From the NCBI GenBank assembly GCA_014867205.1, contig WGUO01000016.1, forward strand, positions 1 to 64,000: a stretch of DNA of 64,000 nt, in the 5' to 3' direction. The translations under genes and the position numbers were made by a program. Under the pieces are notes generated by a model. That model saw only the letters and a list, made by a program, of their open reading frames with translations. It had not been told where the DNA came from and ran no database searches. Positions within the stretch are counted from its first letter, which is position 1. Each line of letters opens with the position of its first letter. Of the stretch, positions 44,183-53,253 are shown in pieces. Source of the stretch: Muribaculaceae bacterium (lineage in GTDB: Bacteria > Bacteroidota > Bacteroidia > Bacteroidales > Muribaculaceae).

Positions 44183-44196
44183 AAAATCATATGACT

Positions 44197-47100
44197 ATGA
44201 AGATTTTCAACAATCTCGTCTGTACGATTGCCGGAGCGATAATGCTGCCGACATCAATTTCCATGGCGCAAACAGAGTCGCGCGAGATATTGAATCCGCA
44301 CTTTTCAGATCACCCGGCCCGGGTAACGGTGAGAAGGGCGAATACAAATGCCTCTTACAAGACGACACTTGTCGGGTTCCTTTATTATGCCGACTCCTGG
44401 AATGATCTTGAAGGCGTGACTCCTATGGGCATCTATACCATCGGCACGACTCCCGGCTCACAGCCGGAGCAGTTCGCACGTATTGGCTTCATGAACTCAC
44501 ACTGCAACGGAGGCGCTGTACTCGCCGGTGACACCTACTGGTATATCTGGCGTCAGACGGATCCGTCGGGAATGACAGACATCGACATGTCTCAACTGTA
44601 TTCCTACAACATAACCACGGGTGAATTCGAGTCTTACGGCGCGGTAAGTTCCGAACTTGCCTCTAATGCCGATAAATCCTGGGACCCGACAGAGGATAGA
44701 ATCTACGGGCAATATACGATCGACGGCAAGCGCAAACTCTGCATAGTCGATTATCAGGAACAGACTGTAACGCCCGTCGGAGACTGTTATTCATATTTCG
44801 GTCTCGCTTTCGACGGAACCGGCCAACTTTGGGGAATTGACAGTGCGGGAGACCTCTACAAGGTGGACAAAAGAAACGGTTCGGCGAATAAGATAGGCTT
44901 CACAGGTGTCATTCCAAGATATGCGCAGAGCATGGCTTTCGACCTAAAGACCAACGAACTCTACTGGGCAAGCTACACAGACGCCGGCAAGGCGTCGTCC
45001 AACCTCTACAAAGTAGACCCGGCAGATGGCAGGGCCACGCTTATAACGGCCTTTGGCGATCAGGAGGAATTCATGGGCTTGGCAGTCATGCCGGCAACCG
45101 CCCCCGATAACGCGCCCGGTTACGCCACAGATCTTACCGTCGAAATGAATGGCTCAACCAACACCGGTCAAATCTCTTTCAATCTCCCGCAATACACATA
45201 TATGGGGAATGAGCTTGACGAAGACATTTCGTACAGAGTGCTCGCCAATGGGAATATCCTTTTCGAGGGCACCGGCGCCAAAGGACAGAATGTGACTCGA
45301 GACATAACGATCCCCGGCGGCGATGTTACAATTTCTGTCATATGCTCGAACAGTGAGGGTGACGGTCCCTCTCTGGAGTTGCGACAGTGGGTGGGTGAGG
45401 ACTATCCTTTAGCACCTGAGAACGTGAGACTCGCACTCGACGAAGCCTCCGGAAAGATCAGCCTTACTTGGGATCCTGTCACCGAGGGTACGCACGGCGG
45501 ATATATTAATCCGGAGAACATAACATATACCGTGACTCGCTATCCGGATGCCGCGGAAGTCGCAAACAATATTACGACAAATACTTTCGAAGAAACTCTT
45601 GAACAGCCCGAGCTGCCCACGGATTTTTATTACGAGGTCAAATCTCGCCATGACTGGAGAGAATCACCGGAGCCCGCGCAATCAAATCATGTGCCATACG
45701 GCAAGGGTTTCATGGTTCCATATTTCAATGACTTTGACAATGAGTCAAGCCTCGGTCTGTTTTATACGATTGACGGTAACGGAGACGGTTCCACATGGAA
45801 ATGGTCTCGATTCGGCACACAGACCGCCTATATATTCACAGGCACCGACAACGCCGCACCTCAGAATGACTGGCTGATTACACCCGGAATCGAAATGAAA
45901 GGCGGCAACAGATATGAAGTCACGTATGTCATAGAGAAAAACATGAATGACGGGCGATTCTCCGACATGCTGGAGACAGCCTTCGGAACCGGAGTTGACC
46001 CTACAGCCTATACGGTAGCAGAAAACACTTTCACCTGTAAAGTCGGTAGCGCCGAGACGCGGACCGTTGTCATCGAACCTGCCCTCGACGGATATTACCA
46101 TTTCGGTTTCCACGCGGTAAGCAATTGTTTCACCGGACTTTCAATTAATATCGACAACCTGAACATAGATGTCTTGGCGAATCCCGGCGCTCCTGCCCCC
46201 GTGACTGATCTTACGGTCAAGTCATCGCAGGGCACTCCTCCCGTCAACATTCGTTTCAAGACTCCGGTCCAAGACAATATGGGCAACAATCTTGCTTCAA
46301 TTTCCAAGATAGACGTATTCCGCAACACCAACGAACTCGTCAAGAGTCTTGAGATAACAGAGCCCGGCAAACAGGTGACAGTGATTGACTCCAAGGGTGC
46401 CCGGGGCATGACAAAGTATACCGTCGTGGCATACAATGAATACGGAATCGGTGAACGGGCAGAGGTAGAGATTTTCCTCGGGAAAGATCTTCCGGGCGCA
46501 CCCAGAGACATAACTCTTACCGACGAGGGTGACGGAGTACTGAAACTCTCCTGGAAAGCACCGGAAGAGGGCGCGAACGGAGGATACTGTGATCCTGCTA
46601 ATCTTACGTATAATATCTATACACTCGTAAACAACTATTACGCTGACTTCAAGAAAGGATTGAGTCAGACGGAAGTGACTATTCAGGCAGAGGATTATTA
46701 CAGTTCTGAACAGACCCTGAGCTGTTTCGCGGTTTCGGCTGTCAACAGCGTCGGCGAGGGCAATGCATACAGTTCCACAGAAGTCATTCTTGGTAGACCA
46801 TACCAATATCCGTTCGCCGAAAGCTGGGCCGCCGGTGAGGCACGGCATGACATGTGGTATCGCATGAACAATGGCCAGAACGGATGGCTCCCTACGGCAA
46901 ACTACTCTTCTGACGAAGATAACGGATGCATGCAGTTTGACGCCGCCGAAGATGGCGATATGAGCTACTTCTGCCTTGGCAAGGTCGATTTGTCCACCGC
47001 CTCGAACCCTAAACTGATTTTCGATTATTACTCGATGCCGGGTAAAAACCTTATTCTGGTTCCGGAAATCAACCATGCGTTCACAGGAATGTTCACCACA

Positions 47101-47427
47101 CTTCCCGCTATTGACTTTACAAAAGAAACAGGAGAAGACGAATGGCGCGAATTTGTGGCGGATCTTGCCCAGTTCAAGACATTACCTTATATCACCGTAC
47201 GCTTCCTTGGCGTCGGCAACACAGCATATCCGCTGCGGGTAGACAATGTGCGTATCATGGATTCCGACAAGACGCCAACTTATGGAGGTATCGACGGAAT
47301 ACTCATCGACGACGAGATAGAGCAGTATTACGACATCAACGGTCTGCCGGTGAAGAGTCCGGCGAAAGGCTCGGTGATTATCGTAAGATCGACAAGCGGA
47401 AAGACTTTCAAATCAGTAGTCCGTTAA
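44197..47427 (+). CDS. Large secreted fibronectin/adhesin-type protein
   Basis: 1076 residues from the ATG at 44197 (an in-frame ATG at 44191 is equally possible; the longer frame to 44146 crosses a hairpin). Signal peptide MKIFNNLVCTIAGAIMLPTS. N-terminal half: repeated beta-propeller-like blades (YGQYTIDGKRKLCIVDY, LYKVDKRNGSANKIGF, LYKVDPADGRATLI). Then fibronectin type III-like modules (near 310, 410, 670 and 760), and two cleaved-adhesin/choice-of-anchor jelly-roll domains (FNDFDNESSLGLFYTIDGNG and FAESWAAGEARHDMWYRM). The C-terminus (IEQYYDINGLPVKSP ... GKTFKSVVR) resembles a sorting domain. Same operon as the C10 peptidase; possibly its partner in binding or degrading host or dietary protein. 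Confidence 0.85.
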   Translation: MKIFNNLVCTIAGAIMLPTSISMAQTESREILNPHFSDHPARVTVRRANTNASYKTTLVGFLYYADSWNDLEGVTPMGIYTIGTTPGSQPEQFARIGFMNSHCNGGAVLAGDTYWYIWRQTDPSGMTDIDMSQLYSYNITTGEFESYGAVSSELASNADKSWDPTEDRIYGQYTIDGKRKLCIVDYQEQTVTPVGDCYSYFGLAFDGTGQLWGIDSAGDLYKVDKRNGSANKIGFTGVIPRYAQSMAFDLKTNELYWASYTDAGKASSNLYKVDPADGRATLITAFGDQEEFMGLAVMPATAPDNAPGYATDLTVEMNGSTNTGQISFNLPQYTYMGNELDEDISYRVLANGNILFEGTGAKGQNVTRDITIPGGDVTISVICSNSEGDGPSLELRQWVGEDYPLAPENVRLALDEASGKISLTWDPVTEGTHGGYINPENITYTVTRYPDAAEVANNITTNTFEETLEQPELPTDFYYEVKSRHDWRESPEPAQSNHVPYGKGFMVPYFNDFDNESSLGLFYTIDGNGDGSTWKWSRFGTQTAYIFTGTDNAAPQNDWLITPGIEMKGGNRYEVTYVIEKNMNDGRFSDMLETAFGTGVDPTAYTVAENTFTCKVGSAETRTVVIEPALDGYYHFGFHAVSNCFTGLSINIDNLNIDVLANPGAPAPVTDLTVKSSQGTPPVNIRFKTPVQDNMGNNLASISKIDVFRNTNELVKSLEITEPGKQVTVIDSKGARGMTKYTVVAYNEYGIGERAEVEIFLGKDLPGAPRDITLTDEGDGVLKLSWKAPEEGANGGYCDPANLTYNIYTLVNNYYADFKKGLSQTEVTIQAEDYYSSEQTLSCFAVSAVNSVGEGNAYSSTEVILGRPYQYPFAESWAAGEARHDMWYRMNNGQNGWLPTANYSSDEDNGCMQFDAAEDGDMSYFCLGKVDLSTASNPKLIFDYYSMPGKNLILVPEINHAFTGMFTTLPAIDFTKETGEDEWREFVADLAQFKTLPYITVRFLGVGNTAYPLRVDNVRIMDSDKTPTYGGIDGILIDDEIEQYYDINGLPVKSPAKGSVIIVRSTSGKTFKSVVR

Positions 47428-47450
47428 GTGGATTTTATAGACAAAAGTAG

Positions 47451-47482
47451 GGAGTCAGGCAGCAATTGCCTGACTCCTCTTT
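47451..47482. terminator. Terminator between convergent genes
   Basis: GGAGTCAGGCA (47451-47461) and TGCCTGACTCC (47467-47477) form a perfect 11-bp stem with a 5-base loop, followed by TCTTT. It lies between the adhesin-type gene and the convergent lipoprotein gene. Confidence 0.85.
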
Positions 47483-47550
47483 GGGGTTATAGAGTTTGTT
47501 ACTTATGTCTATGAAAATTGCAATTGACGCCGCACTTTTCTGTTGTAGGT

Positions 47551-48858
47551 TCAACCGGCTTTTACCAGGCGGAGGCCGACCTCGAGATGGGTGGTGCCGG
47601 CGATTATCTCGTCGGCTGCCTCGATTACGGTGGGAAGTATCTTGACCAGGTCGGCCAGGTCTGGATCGGCACCGAGCACGTCGAGCAGGCTGTTCATCAG
47701 CTGCTTATCCTGAAGCAGCGGCAGCAGAACGTTCTTCATTATCGGCAGCAGTGTCCTTGAGTCGAGGTAGACGTCGAGACGGTTCCCTTGCAGATTGTAG
47801 GTCAGCGGTAGGCCGTCGGCCAGCATCGGTGTCAGCTGGGCCAATATCCCCCGCAGAATCTTAAGTGCGTCAAGCTGAGTGGGTGTGCCTCCCGTCGTGC
47901 CCCCGGTTGTACCTCCCGTCGAGCCTCCTGTCGAGCCTCCTGTTGAGCCGCTTCGCGTCAGCGAGGCCATCATCTCCTCGTTGATTTTGTTTATCAGGTC
48001 GGCGGCAGCCTTCAGTCCGGCGTTGTAGTTGGGGTAGAGAAGCAGGTTCGAGTCTCCGGCCAACACATACTGCAGCAGGTTGGGCGCCGTGTTCTTGAGC
48101 GCCGGGGTCTTACCCGACATGTCTATATACGATGCGGTGATGTTGCCATCCTCGCCAAACCTTACCTGCTTGAGCATAAGTGCCAGCATGTCGGGAATGC
48201 TCATCGTATGGTTCTGCAAGAGCGGCATCGCCATAATCATCTGGAGCAGTCCGTCGATGGTCAGCGGCTTGCCTTTGAAGTCAATCTGCGCCGAACTATC
48301 CCAGACGAGATGAATCGGCGTATCCGTTACGAGGTGTGTCGACTCGTTTACGGTATAAGCCGGAAGGCCCCAGGCACCGCATATCCGTGTATCCTTCAGT
48401 TTCACGTCTGAGATGGCGAGGGTCAGCCCGTCGGCCGAGACAGAACCCTCGTAGGCATAAGTGCAGAACCGCGAGTCTGCCTTCCCCGAAAATGTGTCGG
48501 CGTCACCGCTCGGCGATAGCGTGAGACTCAGCGTCTCCTTCGGTGAACCGGGTATCACGCCCGGTCCCGGGATGGGGTTGGGCGTGACAGTCTGGCCGTC
48601 AGACAGCGCGACGACCGGAAAATTCACCACGCTCCCCATTACGAGCTGAGCGTGCGACGGGGCCTTCTCGTTACGGATGAAAGTCACGCTCTTGCCCGGC
48701 ATCGGGGCACCCTCGTAGGTGAGTTTCAGACCATTCGAGTCTGTATATGTCTTTTTGGCAGGAATGCCCTCCTGCTTCGGAGAGTCATCCTTGCTGCATG
48801 AGGTCATAACTGCAATAGACAGGAATATGCATATGACATGAATTGCTGTTCTTTTCAT
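47551..48858 (-). CDS. Lipoprotein with Gly/Ser/Thr repeat linker
   Basis: 435 residues. Lipobox MTSC with Cys21, then SKDDSPKQEG, a short charged spacer typical of surface-exposed Bacteroidota lipoproteins. The N-terminal half begins LKLTYEGAPMPGKSVTF and is beta-rich; the C-terminal half is helical and Leu-rich (LLPIMKNVLLPLLQDKQLMNSL). They flank a linker of (S/T)TGG units near 308-330. It resembles a Bacteroides family of unknown function (I think DUF4925), but I cannot confirm this. No partner genes in the same operon. Confidence 0.8.
   Translation of the reverse strand: MKRTAIHVICIFLSIAVMTSCSKDDSPKQEGIPAKKTYTDSNGLKLTYEGAPMPGKSVTFIRNEKAPSHAQLVMGSVVNFPVVALSDGQTVTPNPIPGPGVIPGSPKETLSLTLSPSGDADTFSGKADSRFCTYAYEGSVSADGLTLAISDVKLKDTRICGAWGLPAYTVNESTHLVTDTPIHLVWDSSAQIDFKGKPLTIDGLLQMIMAMPLLQNHTMSIPDMLALMLKQVRFGEDGNITASYIDMSGKTPALKNTAPNLLQYVLAGDSNLLLYPNYNAGLKAAADLINKINEEMMASLTRSGSTGGSTGGSTGGTTGGTTGGTPTQLDALKILRGILAQLTPMLADGLPLTYNLQGNRLDVYLDSRTLLPIMKNVLLPLLQDKQLMNSLLDVLGADPDLADLVKILPTVIEAADEIIAGTTHLEVGLRLVKAG
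47883..47950 (-). repeat. STGG/TTGG coding repeat
   Basis: Five or six 12-base units coding for GSTG or GTTG make the flexible linker in the lipoprotein. Near-identical units make length variation by slippage likely; it would stay in frame. Confidence 0.75.
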
Positions 48859-48974
48859 AGTACTAAGAGATGGAATCGTTACTTGCTATTTGTCTAACAA
48901 ATAAGTTCTCACATCAGTTCTAACCCTCTTGCGTACGAATTCTGTAACTTTGACTTTTTGCCGAGCCTTTCGGA

Positions 48975-49006
48975 TTTGTCAAAACGAGGTAAAAGCGTTA
49001 TATTTG
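48975..49006 (+). promoter_or_regulatory. Promoter of the AAA/PD-(D/E)XK gene
   Basis: TTTG (48975-48978), 20 bp, TATATTTG (48999-49006): both elements perfect, leader about 25 bases. A small inverted repeat TATTTGT / ACAAATA (48887-48893, 48897-48903) lies in the same divergent spacer, nearer the lipoprotein gene. Confidence 0.8.
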
Positions 49007-49035
49007 CAAAAGATAACTTTTGAGACAATTGACAT

Positions 49036-50598
49036 ATGGAGAGACAGGCATATCCCGTAGGAATCCAGTCGTTCGAGCAGATTCGGACGCACGATTTCGT
49101 GTATGTCGACAAGACCGCTGAGATATATGAGCTTGTCCGGCGTCCCGGCTATTATTTTCTGGCGCGCCCCCGGCGTTTCGGGAAAAGTCTGCTACTCTCG
49201 ACTCTTGCTGCCTATTTTGAGGGAAAACGGAATCTTTTCGAAGGGCTTGCCATCGATCACATTCAGCCCGGACCTTGGGAGGCACGCCCCGTGGTCCGTC
49301 TTGATCTCAGTGGCAGAAATTTTGAGACGCCCGGTGATTTCCGGGATTATGTCAGGGGGTGTCTGGAGAATTTAGAGAAAAGATTCGGCCTGGCCACAGA
49401 GTCAACAGATATCTCGGTAAAATTCGCCGGGATTGTCACCGGACTTCATGAACAAAGTGGAAGAAAGGTCGCAATACTTATCGACGAGTACGATAGCCCG
49501 ATGACCGGAAATATGAGTCGGGAGATAGTTCAGAATCAGATACGTGATGAGTTGTATGGGTTTTACTCTGTGATTAAGACTCTGTCGGAGCATATACATT
49601 TTTGTATCCTCACAGGTGTCACGAGATTTGGGAAACTGTCAATATTCTCAGCCCTGAATAATCTTGATGACATATCAATGACCAACGAGTTCAGCACAAT
49701 ATGCGGTATCACTGAAGAGGAACTGAAGAAAGAGCTTAGACCCGGTGTTGAGTATCTTGCAAAGACAAGAAGATGCAGTTTTGAAAAGGCACTGTCTATG
49801 TTAAAGAGATATTATGACGGCTATCATTTCTCCGAAGCGTTGATAGACATTTATAATCCGTTCAGTCTGTTCCGGGCTCTCAAATACGGGAAAATTGAAA
49901 ACTACTGGTTTGAGACAGGTACGCCTACAATGCTTGTGGATTACCTGAAAAATCCTTTAAGGGACATCTCGGATTTCAATGGCATGAAGGTAACCCGGGA
50001 TGCCCTATCCTCAGTCTCACTAATCAGGCCTCAGACAGTGGCGCTTCTTTACCAGACAGGGTATCTTACCATTAAGTCATACGAGTTTGACAATGACCGA
50101 TATGTAATCGGTTTTCCGAATCGTGAGGTTGAATCCGGTTTTTTCAGTTCACTGCTCCCGATTTATGCAGACATGCAGCGCGCGGAGACCGACAGTGTGA
50201 TTGCTCGTCTGACTGATGCCGTGCGTGGAGGTGATGTCACGGGTGTCGTGACACATTTGTCGGATTTCATAGCCTCGATCCCGTCAGACCTGCACCGGCA
50301 TACGGGCAGTTACGAGTCGCATTATCAGTTGATCATATATCTGCTTTTCCGACTGATAGGTCTTGACGTTAAGGTTGAGTATCAGACCTCAGACGGCTAT
50401 ATCGACATACTGATGCAGACACCAGACTACGTATATGTCATGGAACTCAAAGTGCGAGGCTCTGCTGCAGATGCCATCCGGCAGATTGACGAGAAGGGCT
50501 ATGCGGAGCAGTTTAAGGGCGACCCCCGTCACCTCTTCCGCATAGGCATGTCATTCTGTACGGATACTCATCGCATTAGTGATTCAATTGTGGAATAA
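49036..50598 (+). CDS. AAA-like ATPase fused to PD-(D/E)XK nuclease-like domain
   Basis: 520 residues of a family abundant in gut Bacteroidales and Clostridia, often in many copies per genome. The N-terminal AAA-like domain has an altered Walker A, RPRRFGKSLLLS (44-55), and Walker B VAILIDEYDSPM. The C-terminal domain shows the PD-(D/E)XK pattern YIDIL ... YVMELKV near 446-465. The biological role of the family is not established; a role in mobile-element or phage response has been suggested but is unproven. The gene stands alone with its own promoter, has lower GC by eye than the neighbours, and ends 3 bp from the convergent flippase stop. Confidence 0.88.
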   Translation: MERQAYPVGIQSFEQIRTHDFVYVDKTAEIYELVRRPGYYFLARPRRFGKSLLLSTLAAYFEGKRNLFEGLAIDHIQPGPWEARPVVRLDLSGRNFETPGDFRDYVRGCLENLEKRFGLATESTDISVKFAGIVTGLHEQSGRKVAILIDEYDSPMTGNMSREIVQNQIRDELYGFYSVIKTLSEHIHFCILTGVTRFGKLSIFSALNNLDDISMTNEFSTICGITEEELKKELRPGVEYLAKTRRCSFEKALSMLKRYYDGYHFSEALIDIYNPFSLFRALKYGKIENYWFETGTPTMLVDYLKNPLRDISDFNGMKVTRDALSSVSLIRPQTVALLYQTGYLTIKSYEFDNDRYVIGFPNREVESGFFSSLLPIYADMQRAETDSVIARLTDAVRGGDVTGVVTHLSDFIASIPSDLHRHTGSYESHYQLIIYLLFRLIGLDVKVEYQTSDGYIDILMQTPDYVYVMELKVRGSAADAIRQIDEKGYAEQFKGDPRHLFRIGMSFCTDTHRISDSIVE

Positions 50599-50601
50599 CG
50601 G

Positions 50602-52125
50602 TTATCGGCGGCGGAGAAGGCGGCGGATCAGCGGCGAGATGCGCGGCACCTCCTCGAGCGTGCAGACGGCCCCGAAATAGACCACAAGCATCAGGACACG
50701 CAGCGTGTAGACTATCCACATCGGGAACATGCCTCCGATCCACATGCCCAGCGCATAGAGCGCGGCAGCCAGCAGCGTGTACCCTCCAAGCCTTCCGACC
50801 TGATAGGGGAGCGGGTAATAGTGGCGACCTATGAAATATGATATCACCATCACGATGAAATAACTTGCCAGCGCGGCCCATGCCGAGCCTAAATAGCCGT
50901 CTGGTATGCCGATCGCGGTCACGAACCAGATGTTGAGCCCTAACATCAGCGCGAAGCATATCAGCGAGAGATACATGCCCCACTGCGTGCGGTCGGTGAG
51001 CTTATACCAGAGCGACAGGTTGAAGAAGACCCCGAAGCAGAGTTCGGCTGCCATCATTATCGGCACAACCCGGAGTCCCGCCCAGTAGGCCGGCGACACA
51101 AAGTGCTTCAGCACCGGCAGGAAGTACATCACGCCCAGGAATATGAACAGGCCGAAGATCACGAAGAACTTCATGGCGTCGCAGTATGCCTGCTTTTTCG
51201 ACTCACCGTCGCCCTTGGCCTGCGCGAAGATAAAGGGCTCGTAGGCGTAGCGGAACGCCTGGGTGAACATCACCATGATTATCGCTATCTTGATATTGGC
51301 GCCGTAGATGCCGACCATAGAGCGGGCCTCCTCCTCGTGTCCGGTGAAAAGGTAGGGTATGATGATCTGGCCCATGTTCTGGCTCAGGATTCCGGCCACG
51401 CCGAGTATGAGCAGCGGCCAGCTGTAGGAGAGCATACGGCGCAGAAGCGGGGCGCTGAACCGGTAGGGGCGTCCCGCAAGTTCGGGCAGCAGACAGAGCA
51501 ATATTACCAGCGACGATATGGCGTTCGCCACGAATATCCAGCCGATGCCGAACGAGGCTCCCCCCATAGGGGCGTAGAACCAGTCGACGGTGGCCGGGGC
51601 GACACGCTCGAGAGCGGGGCAGGCGAGCAGGAACAGCAGGTTCAGACCGATGTTCAGGCCGACGTTGAGCAACTTGATGCCGGCGAACCGGAATGCCTTC
51701 TTCTTATAGCGCAGATAGGCGAACGGCAGGTTGGAGAAGGCGTCTATCGCCACCGTGACGCCGAGGAGCCACACGTAGAGGCTGTGGCGGGGCAGCAGCA
51801 TCACGTCAGAGACCGGGTGCAGGAAGAGGGTCAGAAGTATCACGAACAGCAGCGACGTGGTGCCGACCGAAATGAGCGACGTGGTGTAGACACGCTCCGG
51901 GTCAGGCTCCTTGTTGGCGAACCTGAAGAATCCGGTCTCCATGCCGTAGTTGAGTATTACCAGCGCGACGGCTGTGAAACTGTAAAGATAACTTACTATG
52001 CCATATTCCTCGGTCGGGAAGATGTAGACATAGAGGGGCACGAGGCACCAGTTGAGAAACCGGCCTACGATGCTGCTGAGACCATATACGGCGGTCTCCT
52101 TGGCCAGTGCTTTTATTCCTGCCAT
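50602..52125 (-). CDS. Polysaccharide flippase (Wzx/MATE-type)
   Basis: 507 residues, 12-14 membrane segments, of the oligosaccharide/lipid flippase superfamily that moves undecaprenyl-linked sugar units across the inner membrane. The N-terminal signature is LAKETAVYGLSSIVGRFLNWCLVPLYVYIFPTEEYG-like (ETAVYGLSSIVGRFLN and EEYGIVSYL). No polysaccharide genes adjoin it; it is in one operon with ruvB, 47 bp downstream, an arrangement I recall from other Bacteroidales. The substrate cannot be inferred. The C-terminus is strongly basic (RRLLRRR). Confidence 0.9.
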   Translation of the reverse strand: MAGIKALAKETAVYGLSSIVGRFLNWCLVPLYVYIFPTEEYGIVSYLYSFTAVALVILNYGMETGFFRFANKEPDPERVYTTSLISVGTTSLLFVILLTLFLHPVSDVMLLPRHSLYVWLLGVTVAIDAFSNLPFAYLRYKKKAFRFAGIKLLNVGLNIGLNLLFLLACPALERVAPATVDWFYAPMGGASFGIGWIFVANAISSLVILLCLLPELAGRPYRFSAPLLRRMLSYSWPLLILGVAGILSQNMGQIIIPYLFTGHEEEARSMVGIYGANIKIAIIMVMFTQAFRYAYEPFIFAQAKGDGESKKQAYCDAMKFFVIFGLFIFLGVMYFLPVLKHFVSPAYWAGLRVVPIMMAAELCFGVFFNLSLWYKLTDRTQWGMYLSLICFALMLGLNIWFVTAIGIPDGYLGSAWAALASYFIVMVISYFIGRHYYPLPYQVGRLGGYTLLAAALYALGMWIGGMFPMWIVYTLRVLMLVVYFGAVCTLEEVPRISPLIRRLLRRR

Positions 52126-52131
52126 GTGTGG

Positions 52132-52168
52132 AGGTGTTAGGCTTTAGGTTTTAGGTGTTAGGGGTAAG
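52132..52168. repeat. GGTGTTAG-type short repeat, locus 2
   Basis: The ruvB-flippase spacer reads on the plus strand as degenerate units GGTGTTAGG, CTTTAGG, TTTTAGG, TGTTAGG, GGTAAGG, GGTTAGG. It contains the same 15 bases GGTTTTAGGTGTTAG as the rnhB-yaaA spacer at 36.1 kb, although the flanking genes run in opposite directions relative to the repeat. Confidence 0.7.
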
Positions 52169-52172
52169 GGGG

Positions 52173-53216
52173 TTAGGAGTCGAACAGGGAGGGCTGTGGG
52201 CCGGATCTCATGTCGCCGAGGCGGCCGAGATGCCGGTAGGCGAGTTCGGTCACCTCGCGGCCCCGCGGCGTGCGCTTCAGGAAACCCTCCTTGATGAGGA
52301 ACGGCTCGTAGACCTCCTCGATTGTGCCGGGATCCTCGCCAATGGCGGTGCCGATTGTGGTCAGTCCGACTGGTCCACCCTTGAACTTGTCGATTATGGT
52401 GAGCAAAATGCGGTTGTCGATCTGGTCGAGTCCGTAGCGGTCTATGTTGAGTGCCTCGAGGGCTGTGCGGGCTATGTCGATGTCGATGCGGCCCGTTCCG
52501 CGTACCATCGCGAAGTCGCGCACTCGCCTCAGTAGCGAGTTGGCGACACGCGGCGTGCCGCGGCTCCGCATGGCTATCTCAAGGGCAGCCTGGTCGTCGA
52601 TGCCGACGCGCAGCAGCCTCGCTGAGCGCTTCACGATCGAGCAGAGCAGTTTGTGGTCGTAGTATTCGAGATGGCATTGGATGCCGAACCGCGCGCGCAG
52701 CGGCGCAGTCAGATTGCCAGACCGCGTGGTCGCGCCCACCAGGGTGAAGGGTGATATGGTCAGCTGGACCGACTTAGCTCCCGGTCCCTTGTCGAGCAGG
52801 ATGTCGATCCGGAAGTCCTCCATCGCCGAGTAGAGGTATTCCTCGACCACGGGATGCAGACGGTGTATCTCGTCGATGAAGAGTACGTCGTGCGGCTCGA
52901 GCGACATGAGTATGCCGGCCAGGTCGCCCGGCTTGTCGAGCACCGGGCCCGAGGTCGTCTTGAATCCCACGCCCAGCTCGTTGGCTATGATGTTCGATAG
53001 CGTTGTCTTGCCCAGTCCTGGCGGACCGTGCAGCAGCGTGTGGTCAAGGGCCTCGCCGCGCATACGCGCCGCCTTCACGAATACGCTCAGGTTGTCGATT
53101 ATCTTGTCCTGTCCCGTGAAGTCGCTGAACGACAACGGGCGGAGCGCCTTTTCTATATCTTTTTCCGGGCCGTCGGGCCGTGTCTGGTCCTGCCGGATGT
53201 CATACTCTTCTGCCAT
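52173..53216 (-). CDS. ruvB: Holliday junction branch migration helicase RuvB
   Basis: AAA+ motor that drives RuvA-bound Holliday junctions. 347 residues: Walker A GPPGLGKT (64-71), Walker B VLFIDEIHRL, sensor/arginine-finger region GATTRSGNLTAPLRARFG and the C-terminal winged helix TPRGREVTELAYRHLG. The start MAEEYDIRQD agrees with the Bacteroidales family. The promoter -7 box ends only 4 bp before this start codon, which implies a leaderless mRNA. Confidence 0.97.
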   Translation of the reverse strand: MAEEYDIRQDQTRPDGPEKDIEKALRPLSFSDFTGQDKIIDNLSVFVKAARMRGEALDHTLLHGPPGLGKTTLSNIIANELGVGFKTTSGPVLDKPGDLAGILMSLEPHDVLFIDEIHRLHPVVEEYLYSAMEDFRIDILLDKGPGAKSVQLTISPFTLVGATTRSGNLTAPLRARFGIQCHLEYYDHKLLCSIVKRSARLLRVGIDDQAALEIAMRSRGTPRVANSLLRRVRDFAMVRGTGRIDIDIARTALEALNIDRYGLDQIDNRILLTIIDKFKGGPVGLTTIGTAIGEDPGTIEEVYEPFLIKEGFLKRTPRGREVTELAYRHLGRLGDMRSGPQPSLFDS

Positions 53217-53220
53217 AATG

Positions 53221-53252
53221 CAAAATTACTGAAAAAATCGCTGAAAAGCAAA
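53221..53252 (-). promoter_or_regulatory. Promoter of ruvB
   Basis: Read on the minus strand: TTTG (53252-53249), exactly 20 bp, TAATTTTG (53228-53221). Both elements are perfect. The ruvB ATG begins at 53216, so the expected transcription start falls on or one base before the A of ATG. Confidence 0.85.
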
Positions 53253-53253
53253 A

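Noticed and set aside
44146..44196. Upstream GTG start for the adhesin-type protein
   Set aside because: It would place 17 residues encoded by a hairpin before an obvious signal peptide; the ATG at 44197 or 44191 fits better.
47883..47950. Repeat array as a possible CRISPR
   Set aside because: Units are 12 bases, contiguous and in frame as STGG/TTGG codons; there are no spacers.
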